64,000 bases of DNA from Pseudomonas sp. S35 (GTDB taxonomy: Bacteria > Pseudomonadota > Gammaproteobacteria > Pseudomonadales > Pseudomonadaceae): the NCBI RefSeq assembly GCF_009866765.1, contig NZ_CP019431.1:4030001-4094000 (forward strand). Reading direction: 5' to 3'. The position numbers were made by a program, and so were the translations under genes. Positions 6,702 through 16,142 of this stretch are shown piece after piece. Position 1 is the first letter of the stretch; each line of letters opens with the position of its first letter. The notes beneath the pieces were generated by a model. That model searched no databases, was not told where the DNA came from, and was given only the letters and a program-made list of their open reading frames with translations.

Positions 6702-9494
6702 ATGCGATTAAAAAACTACCTCCACCAGATCAGCCCGGTACTCTCCACGCCGCACACCGCACGGCGCCTGTTGCGCATTTTTGCGCTGGTGCTGCTGGTG
6801 GGCATCGTGGGCGGGGTGTACAGCTTTCTGCTGTTTACCTTCAACAATGAAGTCTCCCAACGTCGCAGCTATATGAGCAGTGCCATTGCCGAGGCACATA
6901 CGTTTTTCACCACCCGTGAAGCGTTGCTCGAAAGCCTGAGCCTGTCCGCCACGCGTAAAACCGAATTAAGCGAGCCGCTGTCCGATGAAGAAATCCGCCT
7001 GTTGCTGGGGCAAACGCCCGGAAAGCAATGGAGCATCTGGCTGACCCAGCGCATGCGCGACTACCTCAAGGCCAAGCAGCTCAACCTGTTGTATGTGGGC
7101 ACCGAAGGCGGCGTGTTGCGGCTGTACAACGCCACAGCAGCGACCACGCTGTTTCCCCAGGCGATGCTCGATCAACTGGAAGCGCTCAAGCTCACAAAAA
7201 CGCTGCAGGAACTCTGGTTGACCCACGCCCTGGACGGGCACTCACAGCTGTATATCTTCATCCGCCTGGACGAGCGTGACGTGAACTCCGGCTGGCTCGG
7301 CCTGGAAATGGACGACCGTGAAGTCTCCAGCGCCTTGAGCGACCACAGTGCCGGTGAATTCACCATGTTCAACGCCCAGGGTGTGGCGCTGTTCAGCAAT
7401 AGCCGCAAGCCGCCGCCGGGGCAGCACCTGCCGTTGTTGCGGCAACAGGACTTCTTCGGTTTTGTCGGTGCCGGCTGGTTGCCCGAGCAATTGGTGTTGC
7501 GCAAGCAGCTCAAGTCCTCGGATTGGCAGCTCACCTACTCCATCGACTTGCGCGCGGTCCTCTGGGCGCTGTGGCCACAAATGTTCGGCGCGCTGGTGTT
7601 CTGCCTGTTGAGCATCAGCCTGGTGTGCCTGCTGACCCGCCGCCTGGAACAACGCTTCATCACCCCGGCGATCCACCGTATCCAGGCACTGGTGGAAAGC
7701 GAGTTGTTCAGCCGCGATGTGATCCAGACTGCCCCGGTGGCGCTGTGTGTACTGCGGCGCACGGACGGCCAGGTGGTGCTGGAAAACACCCTCGCCCGCC
7801 AATGGCTGGGCCACTGCGGCGAACAATTGGGCGCCGGTTGGATTCGCGATGCCTTCGACGCCAGCCCACCGCGCTTCACCGATTACTTCCAGACCGCCGA
7901 CGGCCGCCACCTGTACCTCAGTTGCGCCCCAACCCGCTACAAAGGTGAAGACGTGTTGCTGTGTGCATTCAGCGACATCAGTGCGCGCACGCAAATCGAA
8001 GCCGCATTGGAGCAGGCACGCCAATCGGCCGACGCGGCCAACGAAGCCAAGACGTTGTTCCTCGCCACCATGAGCCACGAAATCCGCACCCCACTGTACG
8101 GCGTATTGGGCACCTTGGAGTTACTCGCCCGCACGCGCCTGGATACCCAGCAGAAGAGTTACCTGCGCGCCATCGAAGGCTCATCCGCCACCTTGCTGCA
8201 ATTGATTTGCGATGTGCTGGATGTGTCAAAAATCGAAGCCGGCCAGTTGGCCCTGGAGCTGAGCGAATTTTCCGTGCCGGGCCTGGTGCAGGAGGTGGTG
8301 CAGGGTTACGCGGCGGCGGCGCAGAGCAAAGGGTTGCAGCTGTATGCCTGCCTTGATCCGCAATTGCCAGAGCGCTTGAAAGGCGATGTCAGCCGCGTGC
8401 GGCAGATCCTCAATAACTTGCTGAGCAACGCGGTCAAATTCACCGATTCCGGGCGTGTGGTGCTGCGGGTCAAGCTGCTGGGGCGTGAAGGCGAACGAGT
8501 GTGCCTGCAATGGCAAGTCTCGGACACCGGCAAAGGCATTGCCCACGACGACCAGGCCCTGATCTTCGACCCCTTCTACCAGACCGAAGGCAACACACAT
8601 GTGGTGGCTGGCACCGGCCTGGGCCTGCCGATTTGCCTGCGCCTGACCCATTTGATGAACGGCACCCTGCGCCTGGTCAGCGAGCCGGGTCTGGGCAGCA
8701 GCTTTTCCCTGAGCGTGCCGTTGGAACAGCCGTGTGGCAACGCGTCGTCAGACGGCCCGCCGACCTTGGCGGCAGACACCGTGTATGTGGTCTCACCCAT
8801 CCACGAGCTGGCGCACAGCCTCAGTGGCTGGCTGCACCGCTGGGGCGCCCGCCCGCAGATCGGTGCGCCGGCTGGACGGGAGCCGGGCGTGTTACTCGAA
8901 CTGCATCAGGGCGGCGTCGAACCCCGGTCGACCGCGCCGTGGCACGGGCCACGGGTACTCGCCAGCGGCGATGGCCCACACGAACCGCAACTCACCGAGC
9001 ACGGCTGGAAGGTCAACCTCAATGACCTGCGGGCCATCCAACAGGCGGTTCGCCAAGCCCAGGGCGGCCAACCGGCCGAGCCCCAGACACCCGCTGAGCA
9101 CCGCGATCTACGCCCCTTGCACCTGCATATCCTGGTGGCCGAAGACAACGTGATCAACCAACTGATTCTGCGTGACCAGCTCGAAGAGCTGGGCTGCACG
9201 GTAACGCTGGCCAGCGACGGTGAAGACGCCTTGGCGCAGTGGCACGACGGCACATTCGATGTTGTCCTGACCGACGTCAACATGCCAACGCTCAATGGCT
9301 ACGAACTGGCCGAAGCACTGCGTCGCCTGGGCTGCACCACCCCCATCATCGGTGCCACCGCCAATGCCCTGCGCGGTGAAGACGCCCTGTGCCTCGCCGC
9401 TGGCATGAATCACTGCCTGGTCAAACCTTTTACGCTGCGAGCCTTGTTCACTGCCCTGGCTCCCTACCAAAGAGTCATCCATGAAGCGCTGTAG
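6702..9494 (+). CDS. Hybrid sensor histidine kinase 1 (RocS/BvgS-like), no Hpt domain
   Basis: Membrane sensor kinase of 930 residues. TM1 is at about 25-45, a periplasmic loop runs to about 283, and TM2 is at about 285-310. A PAS-like segment precedes HisKA (SHEIRTPLYGVLG, phospho-His H459), HATPase_c (N-box LNNLLSNAVKF; DTGKGIA; GTGLGL) and a degraded middle receiver-like region (about 690-790). A C-terminal receiver follows (EDNVIN; phospho-Asp D858 in LTDVNMP). The protein ends soon after the receiver, with no Hpt domain. Its last 14 bp overlap the next gene. It resembles the Roc/Sad kinases that control cup fimbriae in P. aeruginosa and is paralogous to the kinase at 10752. The stimulus is unknown. 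Confidence 0.88.
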   Translation: MRLKNYLHQISPVLSTPHTARRLLRIFALVLLVGIVGGVYSFLLFTFNNEVSQRRSYMSSAIAEAHTFFTTREALLESLSLSATRKTELSEPLSDEEIRLLLGQTPGKQWSIWLTQRMRDYLKAKQLNLLYVGTEGGVLRLYNATAATTLFPQAMLDQLEALKLTKTLQELWLTHALDGHSQLYIFIRLDERDVNSGWLGLEMDDREVSSALSDHSAGEFTMFNAQGVALFSNSRKPPPGQHLPLLRQQDFFGFVGAGWLPEQLVLRKQLKSSDWQLTYSIDLRAVLWALWPQMFGALVFCLLSISLVCLLTRRLEQRFITPAIHRIQALVESELFSRDVIQTAPVALCVLRRTDGQVVLENTLARQWLGHCGEQLGAGWIRDAFDASPPRFTDYFQTADGRHLYLSCAPTRYKGEDVLLCAFSDISARTQIEAALEQARQSADAANEAKTLFLATMSHEIRTPLYGVLGTLELLARTRLDTQQKSYLRAIEGSSATLLQLICDVLDVSKIEAGQLALELSEFSVPGLVQEVVQGYAAAAQSKGLQLYACLDPQLPERLKGDVSRVRQILNNLLSNAVKFTDSGRVVLRVKLLGREGERVCLQWQVSDTGKGIAHDDQALIFDPFYQTEGNTHVVAGTGLGLPICLRLTHLMNGTLRLVSEPGLGSSFSLSVPLEQPCGNASSDGPPTLAADTVYVVSPIHELAHSLSGWLHRWGARPQIGAPAGREPGVLLELHQGGVEPRSTAPWHGPRVLASGDGPHEPQLTEHGWKVNLNDLRAIQQAVRQAQGGQPAEPQTPAEHRDLRPLHLHILVAEDNVINQLILRDQLEELGCTVTLASDGEDALAQWHDGTFDVVLTDVNMPTLNGYELAEALRRLGCTTPIIGATANALRGEDALCLAAGMNHCLVKPFTLRALFTALAPYQRVIHEAL

Positions 9495-10668
9495 TATTTT
9501 GATTGTCGAAGACCACCCCTTCCAGCACCTGTACTTGCAGAACCTGTTCAATGCATTGGGCGACTTCGACCTGGAGTACGCCAGGGACGGCGAAACCGCA
9601 TTGGCCTGCCTGAAACGGCGCAACTTCGACCTAGTGCTCACCGACCTGCTGATGCCCGGCATGGACGGCGTGCAATTTATCCAGAGCCTCGCTGCACAAC
9701 CCTCACGCCCCGCGCTGGCGATCATGAGCGCGGCGTCACGGCGCATGTTGATGGGCGCCAGCCTGGTGGCGAGCAACCTGCAAGTGACGGTGATCGGGCT
9801 GATTTCCAAGCCAGTGAACGCCGCCGCCCTGCGCTGCCTGATCGATCAGTTGCACGCCCTGCGCCAGACCGAACCGCCGCCAACCCAGCCGGGCATCAAC
9901 CGCGACAGCCTGTTGCATGCCCTCGACAACGGCCAACTGCATGCCTGGTTTCAGCCCAAGAAAGCCTTGGAGAATGGTCGCATCGTCGCCGCCGAAGCCT
10001 TGGTGCGCTGGATTCATCCCGAGCACGGCACGCTGTTGCCCGGCGTATTCCTGCCGGCACTGATCGCCTACGACCTCGAAGAATGCCTGCTGTGGCGCAT
10101 GCTGCAACAATCAATCCTAGCCCAAGCTGCCTGGCGTCAACGGGGGTATGACATCCCGGTGTCGATCAACCTGCCCACTCATCTGCTCAACAGCCACGAC
10201 CTGCCCGACCGTATCCTCGACTTCGTGCTGGCGCATCAAGGTTTGCCTGCGCGGATCTGCTTTGAGTTGATGGAGTGCTCGGTGCCCGATGACATCAGCA
10301 ATTTCTACGCCGGCGCCTGCCGACTGCGGATCAAGGGGTTTAGTCTGTCCCAGGATGATTTTGGCAAGGGCTACAGCTCGTACATGAACCTGGTGTCGGC
10401 GCCCTTCACCGAAGTGAAGATCGACCGCGCGCTGGTGCAAGGCTGCAACGCCAGCGAAGAGTTGGCCCAGGCGCTGGCCAGCATTGTCAGCCTGGGCCGC
10501 CAGCTGGGCTTGGTGGTGGTGGCCGAAGGCGTGGAAACCGCGCAAGAACTTGCGCTGTTGCGTAAGATCGACTGCACTCAGGTCCAGGGTTTCCTGATCT
10601 CCCACGCTGTGTCTTCGGATCAGTTCCAGCAATTGCTGTCCCATGACGGGCCGGCGAACGTCTATTGA
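9481..10668 (+). CDS. Receiver-EAL response regulator (RocR/SadR-like c-di-GMP phosphodiesterase)
   Basis: Cytoplasmic protein of 395 residues with a receiver domain at about 4-125 (ED10-11; phospho-acceptor D55 in LTDLLMPG) and an EAL domain at about 145-390. EAL catalytic residues look intact: E172 in EALVRW, the Asn in SINLP, the Glu in CFELME, D292-D293 in DDFGKGYSS, Lys in EVKID, E349 in AEGVE and Gln in VQGF. Hydrolysis of c-di-GMP is therefore predicted, tuned by phosphorylation. The ATG lies inside the end of the upstream kinase gene (14-bp overlap). In P. aeruginosa, RocR antagonises RocA1-driven fimbriae; a similar role is inferred here. Confidence 0.88.
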   Translation: MKRCSILIVEDHPFQHLYLQNLFNALGDFDLEYARDGETALACLKRRNFDLVLTDLLMPGMDGVQFIQSLAAQPSRPALAIMSAASRRMLMGASLVASNLQVTVIGLISKPVNAAALRCLIDQLHALRQTEPPPTQPGINRDSLLHALDNGQLHAWFQPKKALENGRIVAAEALVRWIHPEHGTLLPGVFLPALIAYDLEECLLWRMLQQSILAQAAWRQRGYDIPVSINLPTHLLNSHDLPDRILDFVLAHQGLPARICFELMECSVPDDISNFYAGACRLRIKGFSLSQDDFGKGYSSYMNLVSAPFTEVKIDRALVQGCNASEELAQALASIVSLGRQLGLVVVAEGVETAQELALLRKIDCTQVQGFLISHAVSSDQFQQLLSHDGPANVY

Positions 10669-10751
10669 CCCGCAGCAGGGTGTGGCCGAACGTCATTCGC
10701 TCCAGAGGTCAATGTGTCCAAAGGCTGCTCCATCATCGTCCAGGCACTGTA

Positions 10752-13700
10752 ATGCAACATCCCAACGCCTTCCTGGAGAAACTGGCCAGCAGCTCACTGC
10801 GCCTGAACAAAGGCTTGCTGGTACTTGGCGCCCTGGCGCTGTTGCTGCTGGGCGTCAGCTACTGGGGCGTACAGCGCATGCTCGACGAGCAGCGCGACAC
10901 CCTGCAGTTTCACTTCGCCCGACTGATGGAGAATATCCACGAGCAGGAGGTGTTCTTGCGTGACATCTCGCGTGAAAGCCTCAAGGACACGCTCGACCCT
11001 GCGACCCTGTTACCACCGGTGGTGCAAAAAGCGCTGCCTGAAGAAGGCCCGAATATCTATGAGGGCCGTGGCCTGCCGTTTTCCCTGCCGTACAGCGTGA
11101 GGATCAACCCGCACAAGATCGCCGCCCCCCAACACCCCAAAGTCTTTGCGCTGGGTACCTACCTCGCCGCCTACTACAGCGCCTTCTGGGCGGCGTCGCA
11201 CTATCAGTCGCCCCAAGTGATCCTGCTCAATGGCCCGGACACTTTCGACGTGACCGTGCCCGCCACCGGGCGTTTGCGCGGTGCGGGGCAAATACCGGTG
11301 GGGGCATTTGTCGAAGTGATGACGCAGGTGGACGAGCACCTGCGCATGCAGAACACCTCGCAACCGAACCATCAGGTGCATTGGGCGCCGTATCAGGCGG
11401 ATCAGGCCGCCCCTACCTTGCTGGCCTACATCGATATCAACCTGACCGGGACAGCACTGAGTATCGAGGGCGCGAACACCTGGGTGGTGGTGGGCTCGCT
11501 GCTGAACCTGTCCCAGGTCAATAACATCGAGCGGCTGATGCAGTGGTCGATCTACGACGACTTCACCTTGGTAACGCCCGCCGGCGCGGTATTGACCGGT
11601 GCCCTGAAGCCCGGTGAGGTGTTGGATGAGGGGGTGAATTTCACCCGCGACGGCCTGGTGTTCAAACTGACCAGCCCCGGTGAAGAGCGCTGGACGGCGA
11701 TCTACGTCATCAGTCTGCGCAGCTTTTTGAACTACGCACTGTGGCCCTTGCTGTGCCTGATCACCCTAGTGCTGGCGCTGCTGGGGTGCAGTCGTGCGCT
11801 CAATCGCTGGTACGCCGCACGGGTCATCCTGCCCGCCCAACGGGCCCACGCCGGCATTGCCGAAAGCGAAGCATTCGGCCGCGCAGTGATTGATACGGCG
11901 CCGACCGGCCTGTGCGTGATTCGCCGCAGCGACCACCACGTGCTCCTGCAAAACCAACGTGCTCAGGCCTGGCACGACACGCGCCAATTGAAGGACCTGC
12001 TCAAGGCCCATGCCGAAGCAGGGCACGCCGACCTCGAACTCGACGGGCGCCACCTGCACGTCGCCTTCGTGCCCACCCGCTACCAGGGCCAGGATGCCTG
12101 GCTCTGCGCGCTGCATGACGTGACCCGGCACATCGAAGACGCCGCCGCCCTGGACGACGCGCGCCGGGCCGCCGACTCGGCGAACCAGGCCAAGAGCCGT
12201 TTCCTCGCCACCATGAGCCATGAAATCCGCACACCGCTGTATGGGGTGCTAGGCACCTTGGAACTGCTCGGCCTGACCGCCCTCGCCCCGCGCCAGCAGG
12301 ATTACCTGCACACCATCCAACGTTCCTCCGCCACTCTGTTCCAATTGATCAGCGATGTGCTGGACGTGTCGAAAATCGAGGCGGGCCAAATGACCCTCGA
12401 GCCGCAAGCGTTTTGCCCGCTGGAACTGACCGAAGACTGCGTGCGCACCTACAGCGCCTTTGCACGCGCCAAGGGTTTGCAACTGTATGCCTGCATCGAG
12501 GCCTCGCTACCCGACCGGGTACGCGGCGATCCGCTGCGCATCCGCCAGGTTCTCAACAACCTGCTGAGCAACGCGATCAAGTTCACCGACAATGGCCGCG
12601 TGGTAGTGCGGGTGCGCGTGCTGGAAGACGCACGCGTGCAGTGGCAAGTCAGCGACTCGGGCGTGGGCATTTCCCAGGCCCAGCAACAGCAGTTGTTCGA
12701 CCCGTTCTACCAGGCCAACGATGCGACCAGCCAAGGCGGTGCGGGCCTGGGCCTGGCGATCTGCAAATGGCTGTGCGAATTGATGCACGGCCAACTCAAG
12801 GTGGTCAGCGAGCCTGGGCTGGGCAGCAGTTTCACCCTGGAGCTGCCCCTGGAATCGATGCCCGGCAGCTTGGCCAACTGCCCTTCATTTGCACCCCAGG
12901 CGCCAGCCGTCTACGTCCGCGCGCCAGTCGCCGAGCAAGCGCAGCACCTGATCGATTGGCTCAACCGGCTGGGCCTCGACGGCCGCCCGTTCACGGCCGA
13001 GACGCCCGCGCAGGCGTTGCGGGTGGATTTATGCTGGCGGACCACTGACGCACATCAATCCGTGCCCCGCGTCGTCGCCACACCGGGCGGGCCCAACCCG
13101 CCGTTGTGGGACGGTGCCAACTGGGCCGTCGACGCCGATGACGTGCGCGCCATCGCCTGGGCGGTTTACCTGGCGCACCACGGCGAGCACGCCGGCCATC
13201 GTCCTTCAGTCGGCGAAAAAAACCGCGACCTGAACCTGAAGGTGCTGGTGGCAGAAGACAACGTGATCAACGCCGCGATCATCAAGGAGCAACTGGAAGC
13301 CCTGGGCTGTTCAGTCATCACCGCCGCCAACGGCGAACAGGCGTTGATGCAGTGGGCACTGGGGCGCTTTGACCTGGTGCTGACCGACGTGAACATGCCG
13401 ATCATGAACGGCTACCAGTTGGCCGAGGCTCTGCGCCGGCAGGATACAACCTTGCCGATCATTGGCGTCACCGCCAACGCACTGCGCGAAGAAGGCGAAC
13501 GCTGCGCTGCTGTCGGCATGAATGCGTGGCTGGTCAAGCCGCTGAGCCTGGCCACATTGCGTGCCCAGCTTGAGCAGCATTGCGAGATCGCGCTGCCCCC
13601 CGCAGTCGCCGCCCCACTGCAACTGTCGCCCAAAATGCGCAAGCTGTTTGTCACGACCCTGCGCCAGGATGTGATTGCCACCCTGGCGGCATTGGAGTGC

Positions 13701-13895
13701 GCCGATGCCAATCGGGTGGCGCAACACTTACACAGCATGGCCGGTGCCTTAGGCGCAGTGCAGGCCGGCGAGATGGCGACGGCCTTTGTCGAGCTGGAAT
13801 GTCGCTTGACCGGCATGGCCGTCACGCCGGCATTGGCGGCTGACGTGCAGCAGCACCTGGAGCGGTTGAATGCCTTACTCAATGCCCTTGAATAA
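10752..13895 (+). CDS. Hybrid sensor histidine kinase 2 (RocS/BvgS-like) with C-terminal Hpt
   Basis: Sensor kinase of 1047 residues from the ATG at 10752, chosen because the first transmembrane helix (about 20-40) follows it directly; an upstream TTG at 10665 would overlap the EAL gene. A periplasmic loop runs to about 325, followed by TM2, a PAS-like linker, HisKA (H490), HATPase_c (LNNLLSNAIKF; DSGVGIS; GAGLGL), receiver (D879 in LTDVNMP) and an Hpt domain with H994 in LHSMAG. It therefore has a complete His-Asp-His relay, unlike kinase 1. The kinase cores of the two are strongly alike while the periplasmic parts differ, suggesting duplication and divergence of input. Confidence 0.88.
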   Translation: MQHPNAFLEKLASSSLRLNKGLLVLGALALLLLGVSYWGVQRMLDEQRDTLQFHFARLMENIHEQEVFLRDISRESLKDTLDPATLLPPVVQKALPEEGPNIYEGRGLPFSLPYSVRINPHKIAAPQHPKVFALGTYLAAYYSAFWAASHYQSPQVILLNGPDTFDVTVPATGRLRGAGQIPVGAFVEVMTQVDEHLRMQNTSQPNHQVHWAPYQADQAAPTLLAYIDINLTGTALSIEGANTWVVVGSLLNLSQVNNIERLMQWSIYDDFTLVTPAGAVLTGALKPGEVLDEGVNFTRDGLVFKLTSPGEERWTAIYVISLRSFLNYALWPLLCLITLVLALLGCSRALNRWYAARVILPAQRAHAGIAESEAFGRAVIDTAPTGLCVIRRSDHHVLLQNQRAQAWHDTRQLKDLLKAHAEAGHADLELDGRHLHVAFVPTRYQGQDAWLCALHDVTRHIEDAAALDDARRAADSANQAKSRFLATMSHEIRTPLYGVLGTLELLGLTALAPRQQDYLHTIQRSSATLFQLISDVLDVSKIEAGQMTLEPQAFCPLELTEDCVRTYSAFARAKGLQLYACIEASLPDRVRGDPLRIRQVLNNLLSNAIKFTDNGRVVVRVRVLEDARVQWQVSDSGVGISQAQQQQLFDPFYQANDATSQGGAGLGLAICKWLCELMHGQLKVVSEPGLGSSFTLELPLESMPGSLANCPSFAPQAPAVYVRAPVAEQAQHLIDWLNRLGLDGRPFTAETPAQALRVDLCWRTTDAHQSVPRVVATPGGPNPPLWDGANWAVDADDVRAIAWAVYLAHHGEHAGHRPSVGEKNRDLNLKVLVAEDNVINAAIIKEQLEALGCSVITAANGEQALMQWALGRFDLVLTDVNMPIMNGYQLAEALRRQDTTLPIIGVTANALREEGERCAAVGMNAWLVKPLSLATLRAQLEQHCEIALPPAVAAPLQLSPKMRKLFVTTLRQDVIATLAALECADANRVAQHLHSMAGALGAVQAGEMATAFVELECRLTGMAVTPALAADVQQHLERLNALLNALE

Positions 13896-13918
13896 TTTCA
13901 GACTGGAAAATCACACTC

Positions 13919-14566
13919 ATGGAAACCCTCAACGTTGTCATTGCCGATGATCACCCCATCGTACTGGTGGGGGTGCGAGAGCTGATTGAGCGGGACGCAC
14001 GCTTTCGCGTGGTCGGCGAGGCCGTGTCCCCCAGCGAACTGGTCAGCCTGCTGGAGTCCCGGCCCGTGGACCTGGTGATCACTGACTTCAATATGCCCGG
14101 CGACTCCCCCTACGGTGACGGCCTCAAGCTGGTGGAATACCTGACACGGCACTTCCCCAGCGTGCGTGTGCTGGTGCTCACCATGATCTCCAACCCCTTG
14201 ATCCTTACGCGCCTGCAGGAGCTGGGTGTGCTGGCAGTCATTCAGAAGAACCAGTTGCATGCCGAGATCCAGGCCGCACTCAAGGCCATCGCCCGTGGCA
14301 ACCCGATTCGCAACAGCGCCCCGGTGCCGGCATCGGTGAGGGAGTCCGGCATGGACCTGGATGAACGGTTTACGCGGCTATCGCCCAAAGAACATGAAAT
14401 CTTGCGTTTGTTTGTCTCGGGGCAAGGTGTCAACGAAATTGCGCGCGGGTTAAATAGAAGTGCCAAGACCATCAGTACGCAGAAAGTAGCAGCCATGCGC
14501 AAACTAGAGGTGAGTAGCGACCAGGATTTATTGGCTTATTGCATCGAACGCAACTTGTTCAACTAA
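13919..14566 (+). CDS. BvgA/RocA-like response regulator (receiver + LuxR HTH)
   Basis: DNA-binding response regulator of 215 residues. The receiver has acidic DD10-11 and phospho-acceptor D56 (TDFNMPG), the characteristic switch region, then a LuxR-type HTH (LSPKEHEILRLFVSGQGVNEIARGLNRSAKTISTQK, about 150-185). It follows kinase 2 by 23 bp and is probably the output of the relay. In BvgA/RocA1 systems this regulator activates fimbrial genes. The pilin gene starts 85 bp after its stop, with the shared motif in between. Confidence 0.9.
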   Translation: METLNVVIADDHPIVLVGVRELIERDARFRVVGEAVSPSELVSLLESRPVDLVITDFNMPGDSPYGDGLKLVEYLTRHFPSVRVLVLTMISNPLILTRLQELGVLAVIQKNQLHAEIQAALKAIARGNPIRNSAPVPASVRESGMDLDERFTRLSPKEHEILRLFVSGQGVNEIARGLNRSAKTISTQKVAAMRKLEVSSDQDLLAYCIERNLFN

Positions 14567-14572
14567 CCGTAG

Positions 14573-14591
14573 TTTCTAGGGATCGTCTGAT
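14573..14591 (+). promoter_or_regulatory. Shared 19-bp motif, copy 3 (pilin operon)
   Basis: TTTCTAGGGATCGTCTGAT begins 7 bp after the regulator stop and ends 60 bp before the pilin ATG, almost the same distance as at copy 1 (62 bp). TATATC at 14612, 20 bp downstream, is a plausible -10. It is probably the activator site of the pilin-chaperone-usher operon. Confidence 0.68.
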
Positions 14592-14651
14592 TTATCACTC
14601 AGGTACCCCGCTATATCGTGTTGATTCACAACCAACAACGGTATTACTCAC

Positions 14652-15233
14652 ATGAAAACCTTTTCTCGGGCACTGCTCGCCTTGTCTATTGTTGTCGCTG
14701 CCGGTCATGCCGTGGCCGCGCCTACCCTGGCGGGCGGCGGTACCCTCAACTTCACCGGCACCATCAACGTCGATGCCTGCTCCGCCAGCGCAGGCGGGGT
14801 TAATAAAAACATCTCCGTGGACATGGGCAACGTATCGGTCAAGGACATGGGCACCGTGGCCGCGCCTAAAAGCAACGGCACCCTGAGTGCACAGAACTTC
14901 GACATGAAGATCAACTGCAACACCGGCGCCAAAGTGTCGATGACCTTTGAGCCGACCAAAGGCGCAGGTTCGGGCATCGCTACTGGCGGCAAGGTCCTCA
15001 AGCTCGTCGAAGGCATGGGCGCGGCCAAAAACGTCGGCATTGCGTTGCTCGACGGGAATGGCGCGCTGATCGACCTGAGTTCACCGACCACGGCAATCAT
15101 CGAAAGCCCGCTGCAAGGCGGCAACACCTCGCTGAAATTCTCGGCGGTGTATGTCACCACCGCCACCGACGTCTCCACGGTGGTTGCCGGGCGCGGTGAC
15201 GCCACACTGCCGTTCGTCCTGCAATACGAATAA
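14652..15233 (+). CDS. Major fimbrial subunit (CupB1/CupC1-like pilin)
   Basis: Exported pilin of 193 residues. It has a signal peptide ending AVAA, then a fimbrial fold with a Cys pair (one in VDACSAS, one in INCNTG) and a C-terminal beta motif ending LPFVLQYE, the strand recognised by the chaperone. It is the first gene of a pilin-chaperone-usher operon with the shared motif upstream. Confidence 0.9.
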   Translation: MKTFSRALLALSIVVAAGHAVAAPTLAGGGTLNFTGTINVDACSASAGGVNKNISVDMGNVSVKDMGTVAAPKSNGTLSAQNFDMKINCNTGAKVSMTFEPTKGAGSGIATGGKVLKLVEGMGAAKNVGIALLDGNGALIDLSSPTTAIIESPLQGGNTSLKFSAVYVTTATDVSTVVAGRGDATLPFVLQYE

Positions 15234-15305
15234 GCCGAGCCCACACTCAGGCGCTGTGCGGAGCCAACCGGCCCCGCACTCCCATTCATTTGCGCGGTAA
15301 CCCTC

Positions 15306-16055
15306 ATGTTTTATCGTCACGCTTTGTCCGTTTGCGCAGGCCTGCTGGAACTGTTGCTGATCAACCCGGCGACGGCCGGCATTTCACTGAGCGGCACGCG
15401 CCTGGTCTTCGACGGCGCGCACAAGGAAGCCGGAATCACCGTGCGTAATAGCGGTAACGACGTGCTGATCCAGTCCTGGATCGACACCAATGCCGACGAC
15501 GCCACTTCTGTGCCCTTTGCCGTCACCCCACCACTGGTGCGGGTCAATGGCAACGAACAGCAACTGTTGCGGGTGATCTACGAAGGCACGGGCATGCCAA
15601 CCGATCGCGAGTCGGTGGTGTGGCTCAATGTGCAGGAAATTCCCCAGGCATCGAAAACCCCGAATACCTTGCAGCTGGCCGTACGCCAGCGCATCAAGGT
15701 GCTCTTTCGCCCTGCGGGCATGAAAGACAACGCCTATCTGGCCCCCGCCGAGTTGTCGTGGCGGCTGGTCGAGCGCGGCGCAAGGAACGTGTTAGTGGTG
15801 AATAACCCCAGCCTGTACCACGTGTCGATTGCCGAAATCACGTTGCAATCCGGCGAACTCAGTGAACATCCGTTTGACTCCACCATGATCGCGCCCGGCG
15901 AACAAAAAGAGTTCACGCTGAAAAAACTGACGCAGAGCCCTGCGCCGCGTTTGTTATTCAGCAGTATTAATGACTATGGCGCACGCGATCGTTATACCGC
16001 GCAACTTTCCAACTCAGCCAACATTCAGGCGAGTTTGGTCAAAGAGTCCCCTTAG
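15306..16055 (+). CDS. Periplasmic pilus chaperone (PapD family)
   Basis: PapD-like chaperone of 249 residues. After a signal peptide (ending ATAG), the mature protein shows SLSGTRLVFDG with the conserved Arg, and RQRIKVLFRPAG with the conserved Lys that anchors the subunit C-terminus. The second immunoglobulin-like domain follows LVVNNPSLYHVS. It caps pilin subunits in the periplasm and delivers them to the usher encoded next. Confidence 0.93.
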   Translation: MFYRHALSVCAGLLELLLINPATAGISLSGTRLVFDGAHKEAGITVRNSGNDVLIQSWIDTNADDATSVPFAVTPPLVRVNGNEQQLLRVIYEGTGMPTDRESVVWLNVQEIPQASKTPNTLQLAVRQRIKVLFRPAGMKDNAYLAPAELSWRLVERGARNVLVVNNPSLYHVSIAEITLQSGELSEHPFDSTMIAPGEQKEFTLKKLTQSPAPRLLFSSINDYGARDRYTAQLSNSANIQASLVKESP

Positions 16056-16142
16056 TTGGCAAGCTGTTCTTCAGCGGCCACACTTTTACTGTATTTATCT
16101 TCGCTCCGTTAGTTCGTACCGGAGGTGATATAGGGTTCCTGC

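Noticed and set aside
13919..14566. Quorum-sensing LuxR-type receptor
   Set aside because: The N-terminal half is a receiver domain with D56, not an acyl-homoserine-lactone-binding domain.
14629..14640. CA-rich AACCAACAACGG in the pilin leader as a Crc motif
   Set aside because: It does not meet the AANAANAA pattern strictly, so it was not listed.
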